64,000 bases of DNA, from assembly GCF_017312725.1 (NCBI RefSeq), contig NZ_BOPO01000033.1, positions 1 through 64,000 on the forward strand. The letters are read 5' to 3'. The position numbers and the translations under genes were made by a program. The notes under the pieces are model-generated. The model ran no database searches, was not told where the DNA came from, and worked only from the letters and a program-made list of their open reading frames with translations. Shown here piece after piece: positions 50,799 through 59,298 of this stretch. The stretch is from Actinocatenispora comari (GTDB lineage: Bacteria > Actinomycetota > Actinomycetes > Mycobacteriales > Micromonosporaceae). The first letter of the stretch is position 1; each line of letters opens with the position of its first letter.

Positions 50799-50843
50799 AC
50801 TGCACTTGCAGTGGTCAGAAGTTAGCACTGCACTTGCAGTGGT
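50799..50843. promoter_or_regulatory. twin operators for the divergent TetR regulator
   Basis: The 17-mer ACTGCACTTGCAGTGGT occurs twice in direct orientation (50799-50815 and 50827-50843), start-to-start 28 bp. Each contains the dyad ACTGCA-CT-TGCAGT. They lie between the reductase gene and tetR, with the second copy 22 bp before the tetR start. Confidence 0.8.
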
Positions 50844-50865
50844 GTCAACGACCTCGGGAGACCGC

Positions 50866-51444
50866 ATGAGACAGAACCCGGCCCGACGTACCGCGCTGCT
50901 CGACGCGGCGATCGAGGTACTCGCCCGGGACGGCGCCCGCGGCCTGACGCTGCGGGCCATCGACGCCGAGGCCGAAGTGCCCACCGGTACCGCCTCGAAC
51001 TACTTCCGCAACCGCGACGACCTGCTCCGCCAGGTGATGCGCCGGACCCGGGAACGGCTCGCCCCGGACCCCGCCGTCGTCGCCGAGGCGATGCGCGGGC
51101 CGCGGTCCGAGGAGCTGGTCACCGAGCTGATGCGGCAGCTGGTGGCGCGGATGCGGGCCGACCGGTCGAGCAACCTCGCCATGCTCGAACTGCGGCTGGC
51201 GGCCACTCGCCGGCCGCAACTCGGCGAGGAGCTGGGCGGTTTCCTCGACACCGAGCACACCGAGCTGATCGACTTCCATCTCGACGCCGGCCTGCCGGGG
51301 GACCGGGTCGGCGTGGCGCTGCTCTACTTCGCGATGTCCGGACTGCTGGTGGACGACCTGACGGTGCCCGGGATCCCGGCCCGCTACCCCATCGACGAGC
51401 TGATCGCCACGCTCGTCCACCGCGTCCTCACCGACCCTCGCTGA
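50866..51444 (+). CDS. TetR-family transcriptional regulator
   Basis: 192 residues. The N-terminal DNA-binding domain RRTALLDAAIEVLARDGARGLTLRAIDAEAEVPTGTASNYFRNRDDLLRQVM is a standard TetR helix-turn-helix; the C-terminal ligand domain is helical (SSNLAMLELRLAATRRPQLGEELGGFL). ATG 50866 has GGGAG upstream. It most likely represses itself and the divergent reductase/GNAT genes through the twin ACTGCACTTGCAGT sites. Its 3' end overlaps the convergent MFS gene by 17 bp. Confidence 0.9.
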   Translation: MRQNPARRTALLDAAIEVLARDGARGLTLRAIDAEAEVPTGTASNYFRNRDDLLRQVMRRTRERLAPDPAVVAEAMRGPRSEELVTELMRQLVARMRADRSSNLAMLELRLAATRRPQLGEELGGFLDTEHTELIDFHLDAGLPGDRVGVALLYFAMSGLLVDDLTVPGIPARYPIDELIATLVHRVLTDPR

Positions 51445-52891
51445 CCGCCCCGCGCCCGCGGGTGGTGCGGCGCTGCAGCAGGACGGCGATCAGCGCGGCG
51501 GCGGTGACGGCGATCAGCGCGTTCACCAGGATGCCGCGGTGGATCCCGCCGAGCATCGCGTCGGCCCGGCCCGCGCCGGCCGCGCGCAGCCCGGCGCTGT
51601 GCGCCGCGTACAGCGCGGACAGGATCGGGATGCCCGCGGTCAGGCCGACCTGCTGTGCGGTGGTGAGCAGCCCGGTGGCGAGCCCCTGCTCGGTGTCGGA
51701 CAGCCCGGACGTCGCGGTGATCCCGTACGAGACGACCGCCGCCATGTGCCCGCCGAACGTGATGGTGCAGAACACCAGTACCAGCCAGACGCCGCCGTGC
51801 GCGCCGGTCGCCAGCTGTACCGCGGTGGCGACGCCCTGCACGGTGAGGCCGGCGATCAGCACGGTGCGGCTGCCGTACCGGTCGACCAGGCGGGACGCGA
51901 CCAGCCCCACCGACGCCGCGCCCAGCCCGGTCACCCCGAACACCAGCCCGGACTCGAACGGCGACAGCTGCCGGATCTGCTGCAGGTACAGGGTGAGCAG
52001 GAAGGTCAGCGAGCTGGCCATCGCGAACGTGACGAGCCCGCCCAGGTTGCCCACCGCGACCGTGCGCCGGCGCAGTACCGCGAGCGACACGAGCGGTTCG
52101 GCGGCCCGCGACTCGACCAGGACGAACGCGCCGAACAGCAGGATCGCGGCGGCCAGCGTGACCAGTACGTCGGGACGGGTCCAGGAGGTCTCGGCGGCGG
52201 TGGACACCGCGTAGATCAGCGCGAGCAGCCCGCCGGTGACGGTCACCGCGCCGGGCAGGTCGAGCCGGGGCCGGTCGGTGCGCCGGCTCTCGGTGAGCAG
52301 CAACGGCGCGGCGACCAGTACCGGCAGCGCCATCACCACGTTCAGCGCCATCGTGGAGCGCCAGCCGAGCGCCGAGGTCAGCGTGCCGCCCAGCAGCATG
52401 CCGAGGGTGAACCCGAGCGAGAGCACCATGCCGGAGACGCCGAGCGCCCGGTTGCGCGCCGGTCCCTCGGGGAACGTCGTGGTCAGCAGCGCCATCGCGG
52501 TCGGGATGGTGACGGCGGCGCCGAGTCCCTGCACCGCGCGGGCGGCGAGGAACGTCGCCGGGTCGACGGCGAGCGTCGCGGCCAGCGAGGCCACCGCGAA
52601 CACCGACAGCCCGACGAGGAACATCCGGCGCCGTCCGACCAGGTCGCCGAGCCGCCCGGCGAGCAGCAGGAACCCGCCGGACGGCAGCGCGAACGCGGTC
52701 ACTCCCCACTGCAGGTTCGCCTCGGCGAGACCGAGGTCACGGCCGAGGCTGGGCAGCGCGACGTTGAGGATGGAGAAGTCGATCGCGATCGCGAACTGGG
52801 CCGCGCACAGCAGGATCAGTACCAACCGGGCGCGGGTGGACAGTCGCGGCGCCGCCGCCGCGGCTGGCTGGGTGGTCAGTGTCGTTGCCAT
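51428..52891 (-). CDS. MFS drug transporter, DHA2 (EmrB/QacA) family
   Basis: About 487 residues with 14 predicted helices. DFSILNVALPSLGRDLGLAEANLQWGVTAFALPSGGFLLLAGRLGDLVGRRRMF carries the DHA2 D1 and A motifs, and LGFTLGMLLGGTLTSALGWRSTMALNVVMALPV the antiporter motif C. Likely a proton-coupled drug or metabolite exporter. ATG 52891 is used; ATG 52903 is 4 codons upstream and neither has a clear ribosome site. The divergent XRE-family gene is the likely regulator. Confidence 0.88.
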   Translation of the reverse strand: MATTLTTQPAAAAAPRLSTRARLVLILLCAAQFAIAIDFSILNVALPSLGRDLGLAEANLQWGVTAFALPSGGFLLLAGRLGDLVGRRRMFLVGLSVFAVASLAATLAVDPATFLAARAVQGLGAAVTIPTAMALLTTTFPEGPARNRALGVSGMVLSLGFTLGMLLGGTLTSALGWRSTMALNVVMALPVLVAAPLLLTESRRTDRPRLDLPGAVTVTGGLLALIYAVSTAAETSWTRPDVLVTLAAAILLFGAFVLVESRAAEPLVSLAVLRRRTVAVGNLGGLVTFAMASSLTFLLTLYLQQIRQLSPFESGLVFGVTGLGAASVGLVASRLVDRYGSRTVLIAGLTVQGVATAVQLATGAHGGVWLVLVFCTITFGGHMAAVVSYGITATSGLSDTEQGLATGLLTTAQQVGLTAGIPILSALYAAHSAGLRAAGAGRADAMLGGIHRGILVNALIAVTAAALIAVLLQRRTTRGRGAVSEGR

Positions 52892-52902
52892 GGCCAGAAT
52901 CA

Positions 52903-52918
52903 TTCGACGGATTTCGAA
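52903..52918. promoter_or_regulatory. short inverted repeat between MFS and XRE genes
   Basis: TTCGA-N6-TCGAA lies at the MFS start, 32 bp from the divergent regulator start. It is a candidate operator for the XRE protein; the arms are short, so this is tentative. Confidence 0.35.
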
Positions 52919-52949
52919 CCTGTCGCCAGAGCCTGCTTATGCTGGTGCC

Positions 52950-53786
52950 ATGACCACCACCGTCCGGCGTACCGAGCTGAGCGAGTTCCTGCGCGCGCAC
53001 CGGGCCGCGGTGTCGCCCGCGGACGCCGGGCTTCCCGCCGGCCCGCGCCGCCGCACCCCGGGGCTGCGGCGCGAGGAGGTCGCGGTGCTGGCCGGCGTCG
53101 GCGTCTCCTGGTACCAGTGGCTGGAGCAGGGGCGCGACATCACCGTCTCCGGTCAGGTGCTCGACGCGGTCGCCCGGGTGCTCTCGCTCACCGACCCGGA
53201 ACGCCGCCACCTGTACGTGCTGGCCGGTCTCAACCCGCCGCTGCCGACCGAGCCGGCCGAGCACACCCTCGGCGCGGACATCACCCGGCTGCTCGACGGC
53301 TGGCTGCCGAACCCGGCACACGTCGTCGACCGGTACTGGAACTTCGTCGCGGCCAACGCGAGCGCCCGGTCGCTGTTCGGCTGGGAGCGCACGATCGCCG
53401 GCAACTGCCTGGTCGACTTCTTCACCGACGAGCTGTACCGGGCGCGCTACCCGCACTGGGCCCGGGTCGCGCCGACGGTCGTGGCGCACTACCGGCACGA
53501 GATGACGCTGCACGGCCCGGACGACGGGTACACCGCGGTGCTGGCCGACCTCGCCGCACGCAGCACCGAGTTCGCCGAGCTGTGGCCCCGGCAGGAGGTC
53601 CAGCCGCCGAACCCGACGGTCAAGACGCTGCTGCATCCGCGGGTCGGCGAGCTGGTGGTCGAGGGCCGGATGCTGCACCTGCCGGACCGCCCCGACGTCG
53701 CCCTGGTCCTGCACACTCCGCGCAACGCCGAGAGCGCGGCCCGCATCGCCGAGCTGACCGCCGACTCGCTGCCGCTGCACGCCTGA
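52950..53786 (+). CDS. XRE-family regulator with MmyB-like C-terminal domain
   Basis: 278 residues. The helix-turn-helix segment is RRRTPGLRREEVAVLAGVGVSWYQWLEQGRDITVSGQVLDAVARVL, and the C-terminal domain (YWNFVAANASARSLFGW, NCLVDFFTDELYRARYPHWARVA) is the MmyB-type ligand-binding PAS-like fold. Such proteins commonly control an adjacent MFS exporter or reductase. A TATGCT box (52938-52943) 6 nt before the ATG suggests a leaderless transcript. Confidence 0.9.
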   Translation: MTTTVRRTELSEFLRAHRAAVSPADAGLPAGPRRRTPGLRREEVAVLAGVGVSWYQWLEQGRDITVSGQVLDAVARVLSLTDPERRHLYVLAGLNPPLPTEPAEHTLGADITRLLDGWLPNPAHVVDRYWNFVAANASARSLFGWERTIAGNCLVDFFTDELYRARYPHWARVAPTVVAHYRHEMTLHGPDDGYTAVLADLAARSTEFAELWPRQEVQPPNPTVKTLLHPRVGELVVEGRMLHLPDRPDVALVLHTPRNAESAARIAELTADSLPLHA

Positions 53787-53787
53787 C

Positions 53788-53893
53788 CGCGGCTCGCAGA
53801 CTCGCTGCTCCGGGCCGACCGACCGCGGCTCGCCGACTCGCTGCTCCCGGCCGACCCGACGCGGCTCGCCGACTCGCTGCGCCGGCCGGCCGG
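53788..53893 (+). repeat. 36-bp tandem repeat, about three copies
   Basis: Units built on GCGGCTCGCCGACTCGCTGC begin at 53789, 53825 and 53861, exactly 36 bp apart, directly after the XRE stop. Copies two and three are almost identical. A period divisible by three would keep a frame open, but no start or protein-like sequence is seen. Confidence 0.75.
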
Positions 53894-53963
53894 ACCGTCG
53901 CCGCGCCATCGGCCGGCCCGGAGATCGACACGGACGGTGGGCTCCGGCGGTGGACGGCTCGGG

Positions 53964-54755
53964 TCAGGTGGTCGGGCGGGTGATGCAGCAGTCCGGGCAG
54001 AGGCGGTTGCCCAGGCCCGGCACCACGAACGCCAGGCAGCAGGTGTTGCGCCGCACCCGGAGCGAGTCGCCGGTGTCGCACAGCTCGGCGAGGTTGGTCA
54101 GCCGCAGCGCGGACAGCAACGCCTGCGCGTCCGCGGCGGCCCCGTCGAGTACCGGTTCCGCGGCCGCCAGCGCGTAGCCGACCGAGGCGGCGAGCTGGCC
54201 CCACAGGGTGTGCGCGCCGATCCGTACGTGCCGGCGGGTCGCCTCGATCAGCGGCGCCACGTGGCGGTCCCGCAGCGTGTCGGCGAGTACCGCGAGCAGC
54301 TCGTCGGCGCTGTCCACCACGACGGTGCCGGGGCGGCCGGCGGCCGGGTCGTCGGCGAGCACCGCGACGGTGGGCCGCAGCATGCCGAGCCGGAAGTACG
54401 GGGTGTCGTCGAGGAACTCGACCGCCACGTTGTCGGCGGACAGCAGCGGCACCCGGCGCGCGGTCGCCCAGCCGAGCACCGCCGGCATGGCCAGCCAGTA
54501 CGTGTACTGCTTGTACGCGAGGGCGGCGGCGGCGTGCGGCTTGGCGTCCCACTGGGTGATCGGCACGGACAGCAGCCGGGGCAGCGCGGTGCCGTCGACG
54601 AGCGCGCTGGCGGGCACCCAGTCGGCGCCGGCCCGCAGGTCGTCGGCGATGCCGAACTCGGCCCGCCCGTCCCGGACCGTGTCGAGGGCGTCGAGTACCG
54701 GGGCGAGCGGCGCGAGGTGGGCGCCGGTCAGCGCGAGCGTCACCGCGTCAGCCAC
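53964..54755 (-). CDS. FhuF-like ferric-siderophore reductase, [2Fe-2S] C-terminus
   Basis: About 263 residues. The C-terminus NTCCLAFVVPGLGNRLCPDCC gives the C-C-x10-C-x2-C ligands of the FhuF [2Fe-2S] centre. The body (PITQWDAKPHAAAALAYKQYTYWLAMPAVLGWATA; RHVRIGAHTLWGQLAASVGYALA) matches actinobacterial siderophore-iron reductases. It should release iron from imported siderophores in the cytoplasm. The start is unsettled: GTG 54755 fits the conserved beginning; an in-frame TTG at 54809 lies beside the iron box. It heads away from the uptake operon on the same strand. Confidence 0.87.
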   Translation of the reverse strand: MADAVTLALTGAHLAPLAPVLDALDTVRDGRAEFGIADDLRAGADWVPASALVDGTALPRLLSVPITQWDAKPHAAAALAYKQYTYWLAMPAVLGWATARRVPLLSADNVAVEFLDDTPYFRLGMLRPTVAVLADDPAAGRPGTVVVDSADELLAVLADTLRDRHVAPLIEATRRHVRIGAHTLWGQLAASVGYALAAAEPVLDGAAADAQALLSALRLTNLAELCDTGDSLRVRRNTCCLAFVVPGLGNRLCPDCCITRPTT

Positions 54756-54811
54756 CGATCGGACACCCGTTCCCCCCGCCTGCCCTGCGACCGTTCCTCC
54801 CCGTCGCAAAC

Positions 54812-54825
54812 TTAGGCTAGCCTAG
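54812..54825. promoter_or_regulatory. iron box (IdeR/DmdR-type) for the FhuF-like gene
   Basis: TTAGGCTAGCCTAG contains a perfect 12-bp palindrome TAGGCTAGCCTA (54813-54824), close to the TTAGGTTAGGCTAACCTAA consensus of actinobacterial iron repressors. It lies about 55-70 bp upstream of the preferred start, so the gene should be repressed when iron is plentiful. Confidence 0.75.
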
Positions 54826-54957
54826 CCCATCTGTCGGCCGGCACCGGCCGGATCCCTGTGAGGTACGCCGCGACCGTCGGGTCACCGTCCGTCGCGCCAC
54901 CCGCCCGCGGCGCCGGCCTCGGCCGCATCCTCGAACGGCCGGGCGACCGCCGGCGGG

Positions 54958-57204
54958 TCAGGACGCGGCGCGCTGGCGGCGGAGCAGCCAGATCAGGTAG
55001 GGGGCGCCGGCGAGGGCGGTGACGATGCCGACCGGGATCTCGTTCGGCGCCAGCACGTACCGGCCGAGCGCGTCCGCCGCGACCACCAGCACCGCACCGA
55101 GCAGCGCGGCGACCGGCAGCAGCCGGCGGTGCGCGGTGCCGACCAGGCGGCGGGCCAGGTGCGGCGCGATCAGCCCGACGAACCCGACCGTACCGACCAC
55201 CGCCGCGGTGCCGGCGGCGAGCACGGCCCCGCCGAGCAGTACGGCCAGCCGGGCCCGGCCGGTGGGCAGCCCGAGCGCGCGGGGCAGGTCGTCGCCGAGG
55301 CCGAGCAGGTCGAGCACCCGGGCCGCGGCGATCAGCACCGCGAGCACCAGTACCGGCAGCACGAACCAGGTCAGGTCGCTCACCGAGCGCGCGTAGGTGG
55401 AGCCGGCCAGCCAGGTCAGCGCCGCGGCCAGCTGCAACTGCGCGCGCAGCGACAGCACCTGGATCAGCGCCGCGGTGGCGGCGGCCAGCCCGATGCCGAC
55501 CAGTACCACCCGGGTCGGGTCCAGGGCGTGGCTGGTGGATCTTGGTCGAGCGAGGCGAGTCCCATTCGTTCGCTCGCAAGGCGGAGGGCAGTCCGTGTGC
55601 CGGGCTTGCACTCGGGCTGACCGACAACGCCGCGGGCGGGCGAATGGGGCCGCCGCAGCCGGCCTGAAGATCCACCAGCCACGCCCTTGGACGCCGGTGC
55701 GGCGGCGGGTGGCGAGCAGCATCACCAGGCCGAGCGCGAGCACCCCGCCGACCAGCGCGGCGGCCGGGATGCCCCACCGGGGCGCCGTCGGTACCAGGGT
55801 GATCAGGGCGACCGCGCCGATCGCGGAGCCGCCGGTGACGCCGAGCAGGCTCGGCTCGGCGAGCGGGTTGCGCACCACCGACTGGATCGCGACACCGGCG
55901 CCGGCCAGGCAGGCGCCGGCCAGCGCGGCTGCCACGATCCGCGGCGCCCGGAACGCGACGATCCCGTTGGACAGCGCGTCGGACCGGCCGACCGTCGCGG
56001 CGACCAGTTTGCCGATCGACAGGTGCACGTCGCCGACCGCCAGCCCGGCCAGTACCGCCAGCGCCAGCGCGACGACGCCGCCGGCCACGATCAGCGCGTA
56101 CCGCCGGCGACTGCGCGGCGCCGACACGGTCACCGCGGCGCCGGTGTCCGCGTCCCCGGTCGGTACCCGGCGGGCCAGGTAGACGAAGATCGGGCCGCCG
56201 ACCAGCGCGGTCACCACCCCGGCCGGGATCTCGTACGCGCTGGAACCGGATGCGGCGAGCAGCGCGCGGGCCACCACGTCGGCGCCGAGCACGAAGACCG
56301 CGCCGTACACGCCGGCGATCGGCAGCAGCGCGGCGTGCCGGCGCACCCCGAACATCCGCACCACCACCGGCGCGACCAGCCCGACGAACCCGATCGGCCC
56401 GGTCAGCGCGACCGACACGGCCGAGAACACGACGGCGAGCGCGAACGCGGACAGCCGGATCCGGCCGACCCGCAGCCCCAGCGCCTCGGCGGTGTCGTCG
56501 CCGAGCGCGAGCAGGTCCAGCGGCCGGGCCAGCAGCGGCGTGACCGCGGCGGCGAGCAGCACGATCAGGCCGAGCAGCAGCGGCCGGGTCAGCCCGGTCT
56601 CCAGCAGCGATCCGTTGCCCCAGAAGAAGAGCCCCTGGGCGCGCTGCGCGTGCAGGATCAGCAGCACGGTCGCCGCCGAGCTGCCGGCCATCGCGACCGC
56701 GGTACCGGCGAGCAGCATCCGGCCGGGCGCGACCGGCCCGCCGGCGGTGAGCAGCTGCACCAGCCCGGCGGCGACCAGGCCGCCGGCGAACGCCACCGCC
56801 GCCGACGGCAGGATGCCGAGCTGCACGCCGGACAGCGTGCAGATCGACACGGCGAGGTAGCCGCCGGCGTTGACGCCGAGGGTGTCCGGCGCGGCCAGCG
56901 GGTTGCGGGTGGCGCCCTGGATCAGCGCGCCGGAGATGCCGAGCGCCAGCCCGGTCACCACGCCGGCGGTCAGCCGCGGCAACCGCGATCCGCGCAGTAC
57001 GGCCAGCGCGTCCGGGTCGGTGTGCCCGGTGGCGAGCGACAGCAGCCGGGACAGCCCGATGCCGGCGCTGCCCTGTCCGAGGTGCACGATCGCGAGCTCC
57101 ACCAGCAGCGCGACACCGACCGCGGCGACCACCGCGATCCGGTACCGGCCGGCCGGCGGTACCGGCCGGCGCACCGCCGGCGGGGTCGCGATCGTCGCGG
57201 TCAC
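54958..57204 (-). CDS. siderophore ABC importer permease, fused FecCD-FecCD (FhuB-like), with in-frame insert
   Basis: 748 residues. Two complete FecCD domains occur in one chain. First: LPRLTAGVVTGLALGISGALIQGATRNPLAAPDTLGVNAGG to IPAGVVTALVGGPIFVYLARR. Second: APRIVAAALAGACLAGAGVAIQSVVRNPLAEPSLLGVTGG to IPVGIVTALAGAPYLIWLLRR. About 20 membrane helices are expected. Within the second domain, LLATRRRTG is separated from LDPTRVVLVGIG by a 56-residue Arg/Cys/Pro-rich stretch encoded by a MITE-like element (55524-55686), inserted in frame. Without it the length (692) is normal for FhuB. Whether the protein still works is open. GTG 57204 overlaps the binding-protein stop. Confidence 0.88.
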   Translation of the reverse strand: MTATIATPPAVRRPVPPAGRYRIAVVAAVGVALLVELAIVHLGQGSAGIGLSRLLSLATGHTDPDALAVLRGSRLPRLTAGVVTGLALGISGALIQGATRNPLAAPDTLGVNAGGYLAVSICTLSGVQLGILPSAAVAFAGGLVAAGLVQLLTAGGPVAPGRMLLAGTAVAMAGSSAATVLLILHAQRAQGLFFWGNGSLLETGLTRPLLLGLIVLLAAAVTPLLARPLDLLALGDDTAEALGLRVGRIRLSAFALAVVFSAVSVALTGPIGFVGLVAPVVVRMFGVRRHAALLPIAGVYGAVFVLGADVVARALLAASGSSAYEIPAGVVTALVGGPIFVYLARRVPTGDADTGAAVTVSAPRSRRRYALIVAGGVVALALAVLAGLAVGDVHLSIGKLVAATVGRSDALSNGIVAFRAPRIVAAALAGACLAGAGVAIQSVVRNPLAEPSLLGVTGGSAIGAVALITLVPTAPRWGIPAAALVGGVLALGLVMLLATRRRTGVQGRGWWIFRPAAAAPFARPRRCRSARVQARHTDCPPPCERTNGTRLARPRSTSHALDPTRVVLVGIGLAAATAALIQVLSLRAQLQLAAALTWLAGSTYARSVSDLTWFVLPVLVLAVLIAAARVLDLLGLGDDLPRALGLPTGRARLAVLLGGAVLAAGTAAVVGTVGFVGLIAPHLARRLVGTAHRRLLPVAALLGAVLVVAADALGRYVLAPNEIPVGIVTALAGAPYLIWLLRRQRAAS
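55524..55686. mobile_element. MITE-like element with 20-bp terminal inverted repeats, inserted in the permease gene
   Basis: GGGCGTGGCTGGTGGATCTT (55524-55543) is repeated exactly in inverted orientation at 55667-55686. With one extra base the repeats extend outward through CCA/TGG to about 25 bp. The 123-bp interior carries no gene. The total addition to the permease gene is 168 bp, a multiple of three, and the permease frame has no stop through it, so the insertion lengthens the protein rather than truncating it. No target duplication could be fixed, because the flanks themselves look like part of the inverted repeat. No transposase is nearby. Confidence 0.8.
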
Positions 57205-58202
57205 GCCGCGCCGAGCGCGCTCAGCGCCTGGTCGATCAGCATCTCGTTGGACTTCGGGCCGCCCCAGACCCAGGTACCGGGGTCGATGCCGTGCAGCTGG
57301 TGCTGCTTGACGAAGCCGAGGTTGCGCCAGGTGGCGTTCTTCGCCAGCGCGCCGGTGAACGGGTTGTCGGACGGCTGAGCGATGTAGAGCACGGTCGCGT
57401 CGGAGACCTGGGTCAGCCCCTCGACCCCGGTCGCGGTGAAGCCGGACGGGTCGGAGTCCTTGCCGTGCCAGGCGTTCGTCAGCCCGATCGACTCCAGTAC
57501 CTGCACCGCCTGGGAGTGCGCGGTGTAGGCCCGGATGCTCGGCTGCCCGTCGACCGAGAACCCCTGCAGCAGCGCGACGTCCGTCGCCTTGCCGGCGAGC
57601 TTCTTCTTCGCCGCGGCCACCTTCTGCTGGTACTGCGCGACGACCCGCTTCGCCGCGTCCGCCCGGCCCACCGCGGTACCGAGCTGGATCATGCTGGTGT
57701 TCGCGGTCCGCACCAGCTGGTCGTTCGGGCTGTACCCGTCGAACTCGACGACCGGCGCGATGTCCTTGAGCTGCCCCAGGTTCGCGCTGACCCGGCTCTT
57801 CTCCACCACGATCAGGTCCGGGTTCAATGCCTTGATCTTCTCCAGGCTCGGCTGCGCCCGGGTGCCGACGTCGGTCACGCTCTTCGGCAGCCGCTTCCCC
57901 GCACCGACCCACTGGTCGTACGTGCCGGCGTCGCCCACGCCGACCGGCGTGACGCCGAGCGTCAGCAGGTCCTCCACGTAGTTCCACTCCAGCGCCACGA
58001 CCCGCGTCGCCGGCTTCGCCAACTTCACCGTACCGGTCACGTCGTGCACCGTGATCGAGCCGGCCTTCGACCCGGATCCGGTGCCACCGGAGGCATCCCC
58101 GGCGGTACCGCCGCCGCAGGCGGCCAGCAGCCCGGTGGCCGCGAGCGCGACCGCGCCGACCAGCAACCGGCGGGTGGTACGGAGAGGGGGGAAGGTCGGC
58201 AT
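57201..58202 (-). CDS. siderophore-binding lipoprotein (FecB/FhuD-like)
   Basis: 333 residues. A twin-arginine-like start (TTRRLLVGAVALAATG) and lipobox LLAAC (near residue 29) are followed by the helical-backbone binding fold of class III: RVVALEWNYVEDLLTLGVTPVGVGD, LEKIKALNPDLIVVEKSR and a C-terminal DPGTWVWGGPKSNEMLIDQAL. The family usually binds ferric hydroxamates, catecholates or citrate. ATG 58202 is 35 bp downstream of the ATPase gene, and its stop overlaps the permease start, so the three form one operon. Confidence 0.9.
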   Translation of the reverse strand: MPTFPPLRTTRRLLVGAVALAATGLLAACGGGTAGDASGGTGSGSKAGSITVHDVTGTVKLAKPATRVVALEWNYVEDLLTLGVTPVGVGDAGTYDQWVGAGKRLPKSVTDVGTRAQPSLEKIKALNPDLIVVEKSRVSANLGQLKDIAPVVEFDGYSPNDQLVRTANTSMIQLGTAVGRADAAKRVVAQYQQKVAAAKKKLAGKATDVALLQGFSVDGQPSIRAYTAHSQAVQVLESIGLTNAWHGKDSDPSGFTATGVEGLTQVSDATVLYIAQPSDNPFTGALAKNATWRNLGFVKQHQLHGIDPGTWVWGGPKSNEMLIDQALSALGAA

Positions 58203-58236
58203 GGCGCTCCTCGTCGGTCCAGGGGTGGGTGTGGGG

Positions 58237-59166
58237 TCAGTCGGTGTCGTACGAGCTGCCGGCGACCGCCTCGGCCGGCGTCGCGTCGCCACTCCCGTCC
58301 CCGACCTCGGCGCCAGCGGTCCCGACGGCAGCATCCACGGCACGAGCGCCAGCGTCCGCGGTAGCGGAGGCGGGATCGTGGTCGAGGCGGGGGAACAGCG
58401 CCAGGTGGCCGGACTCGGGGTCGCGGACGACGGCGACGTCGAGCTCGAACGCCCGGCGGATGTGCGCGGCGGTGAACACCTCGTCCGGGGTACCGGCGGC
58501 GACCACGCCACCGTCCGCGGCGAGCACCGCGTGGTCGGCGTACCCGGCCGCCTGGCCGAGGTCGTGCAGCACCAGGCCGCAGGCGATGCCGTGGTCGCGG
58601 GCCAGGCCGCGGACCACCTCCAACACCTCCAGCTGGTGCCGCAGGTCGAGGTAGGTGGTGGGCTCGTCGAGCAGCAGCACGCCGGCCTGCTGGGCGAGCA
58701 CGGTGGCGAGCCAGGCCCGCTGCCGCTCGCCGCCGGACAGCTCGTCGATGCGCCGGTCGGCCAGTTCGTCGGCGTGCGTGACCGCCAGCGCCCAGTCGAC
58801 CGCGGCCCGGTCGTCGGCGGTGTGCCGGCGCAGCGCGCCGCGATGCGCGTACCGGCCGTGCCGGACCAGGTCGTGCACCGCGACCCCGGCCGGTACCAGC
58901 GGGGACTGCGGCAGGAACGCCAACCGTCGGGCGAGTTCGCGCCGGGACAGTCCGGTCAGCTCGTCGGCGCCGATCCGGACCGTACCGGCCAGCGCCGGCT
59001 GCAGGCCGGCGAGCGTGCGCAGCAGCGTCGACTTGCCGCAGCCGTTCGGGCCGACGAGCACGGTGACGGTGCCGGGGGTCAGGCCCAGGCCGACGTCGGA
59101 CAGCACGCAGCGCTGCGGGTACCCGACGGCGAGGCCGGCGGCGGACAGCGCGGGTGCGGCGACCAC
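58237..59166 (-). CDS. siderophore ABC importer ATPase (FepC/FhuC-like)
   Basis: 309 residues. Walker A GPNGCGKSTLLRTLAG, Q-loop FLPQSPLVPAG, the VRHGRYAHRG segment typical of FepC, signature LSGGERQRAWLATVL, Walker B LLLDEPTTYLDLRHQ and H-loop VLHDLGQA are all present. The last 45 residues are a disordered Ala/Gly/Asp tail. GTG 59166 has GGGAGG 4 nt upstream; an ATG in another frame lies between them. It is first in the operon ATPase, binding protein, permease, behind an iron box. Confidence 0.92.
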   Translation of the reverse strand: MVAAPALSAAGLAVGYPQRCVLSDVGLGLTPGTVTVLVGPNGCGKSTLLRTLAGLQPALAGTVRIGADELTGLSRRELARRLAFLPQSPLVPAGVAVHDLVRHGRYAHRGALRRHTADDRAAVDWALAVTHADELADRRIDELSGGERQRAWLATVLAQQAGVLLLDEPTTYLDLRHQLEVLEVVRGLARDHGIACGLVLHDLGQAAGYADHAVLAADGGVVAAGTPDEVFTAAHIRRAFELDVAVVRDPESGHLALFPRLDHDPASATADAGARAVDAAVGTAGAEVGDGSGDATPAEAVAGSSYDTD

Positions 59167-59211
59167 TCATCCTCCCGAGCGCACGGACCGACCCCCGACC
59201 GGGCCGATAGA

Positions 59212-59225
59212 TAAGGCGAGCCTAA
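59212..59225. promoter_or_regulatory. iron box for the siderophore uptake operon
   Basis: TAAGGCGAGCCTAA (59212-59225) is a near-palindrome matching the actinobacterial iron-repressor box, 46 bp upstream of the ATPase start. Together with the box at 54812 it marks the locus as an iron-limitation regulon. Confidence 0.75.
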
Positions 59226-59298
59226 CCAAGCCGTCCGGCCCTGTCATGCCAGCGTGGGCCATCCCACCCGCGGCACCCAGACGGCCGGTACCGCCGGG

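Noticed and set aside
54812-54957. Short gene between the FhuF-like gene and the permease
   Set aside because: The 130-bp gap contains no start with a ribosome site and no protein-like frame; it holds the iron box and the permease 3' end.
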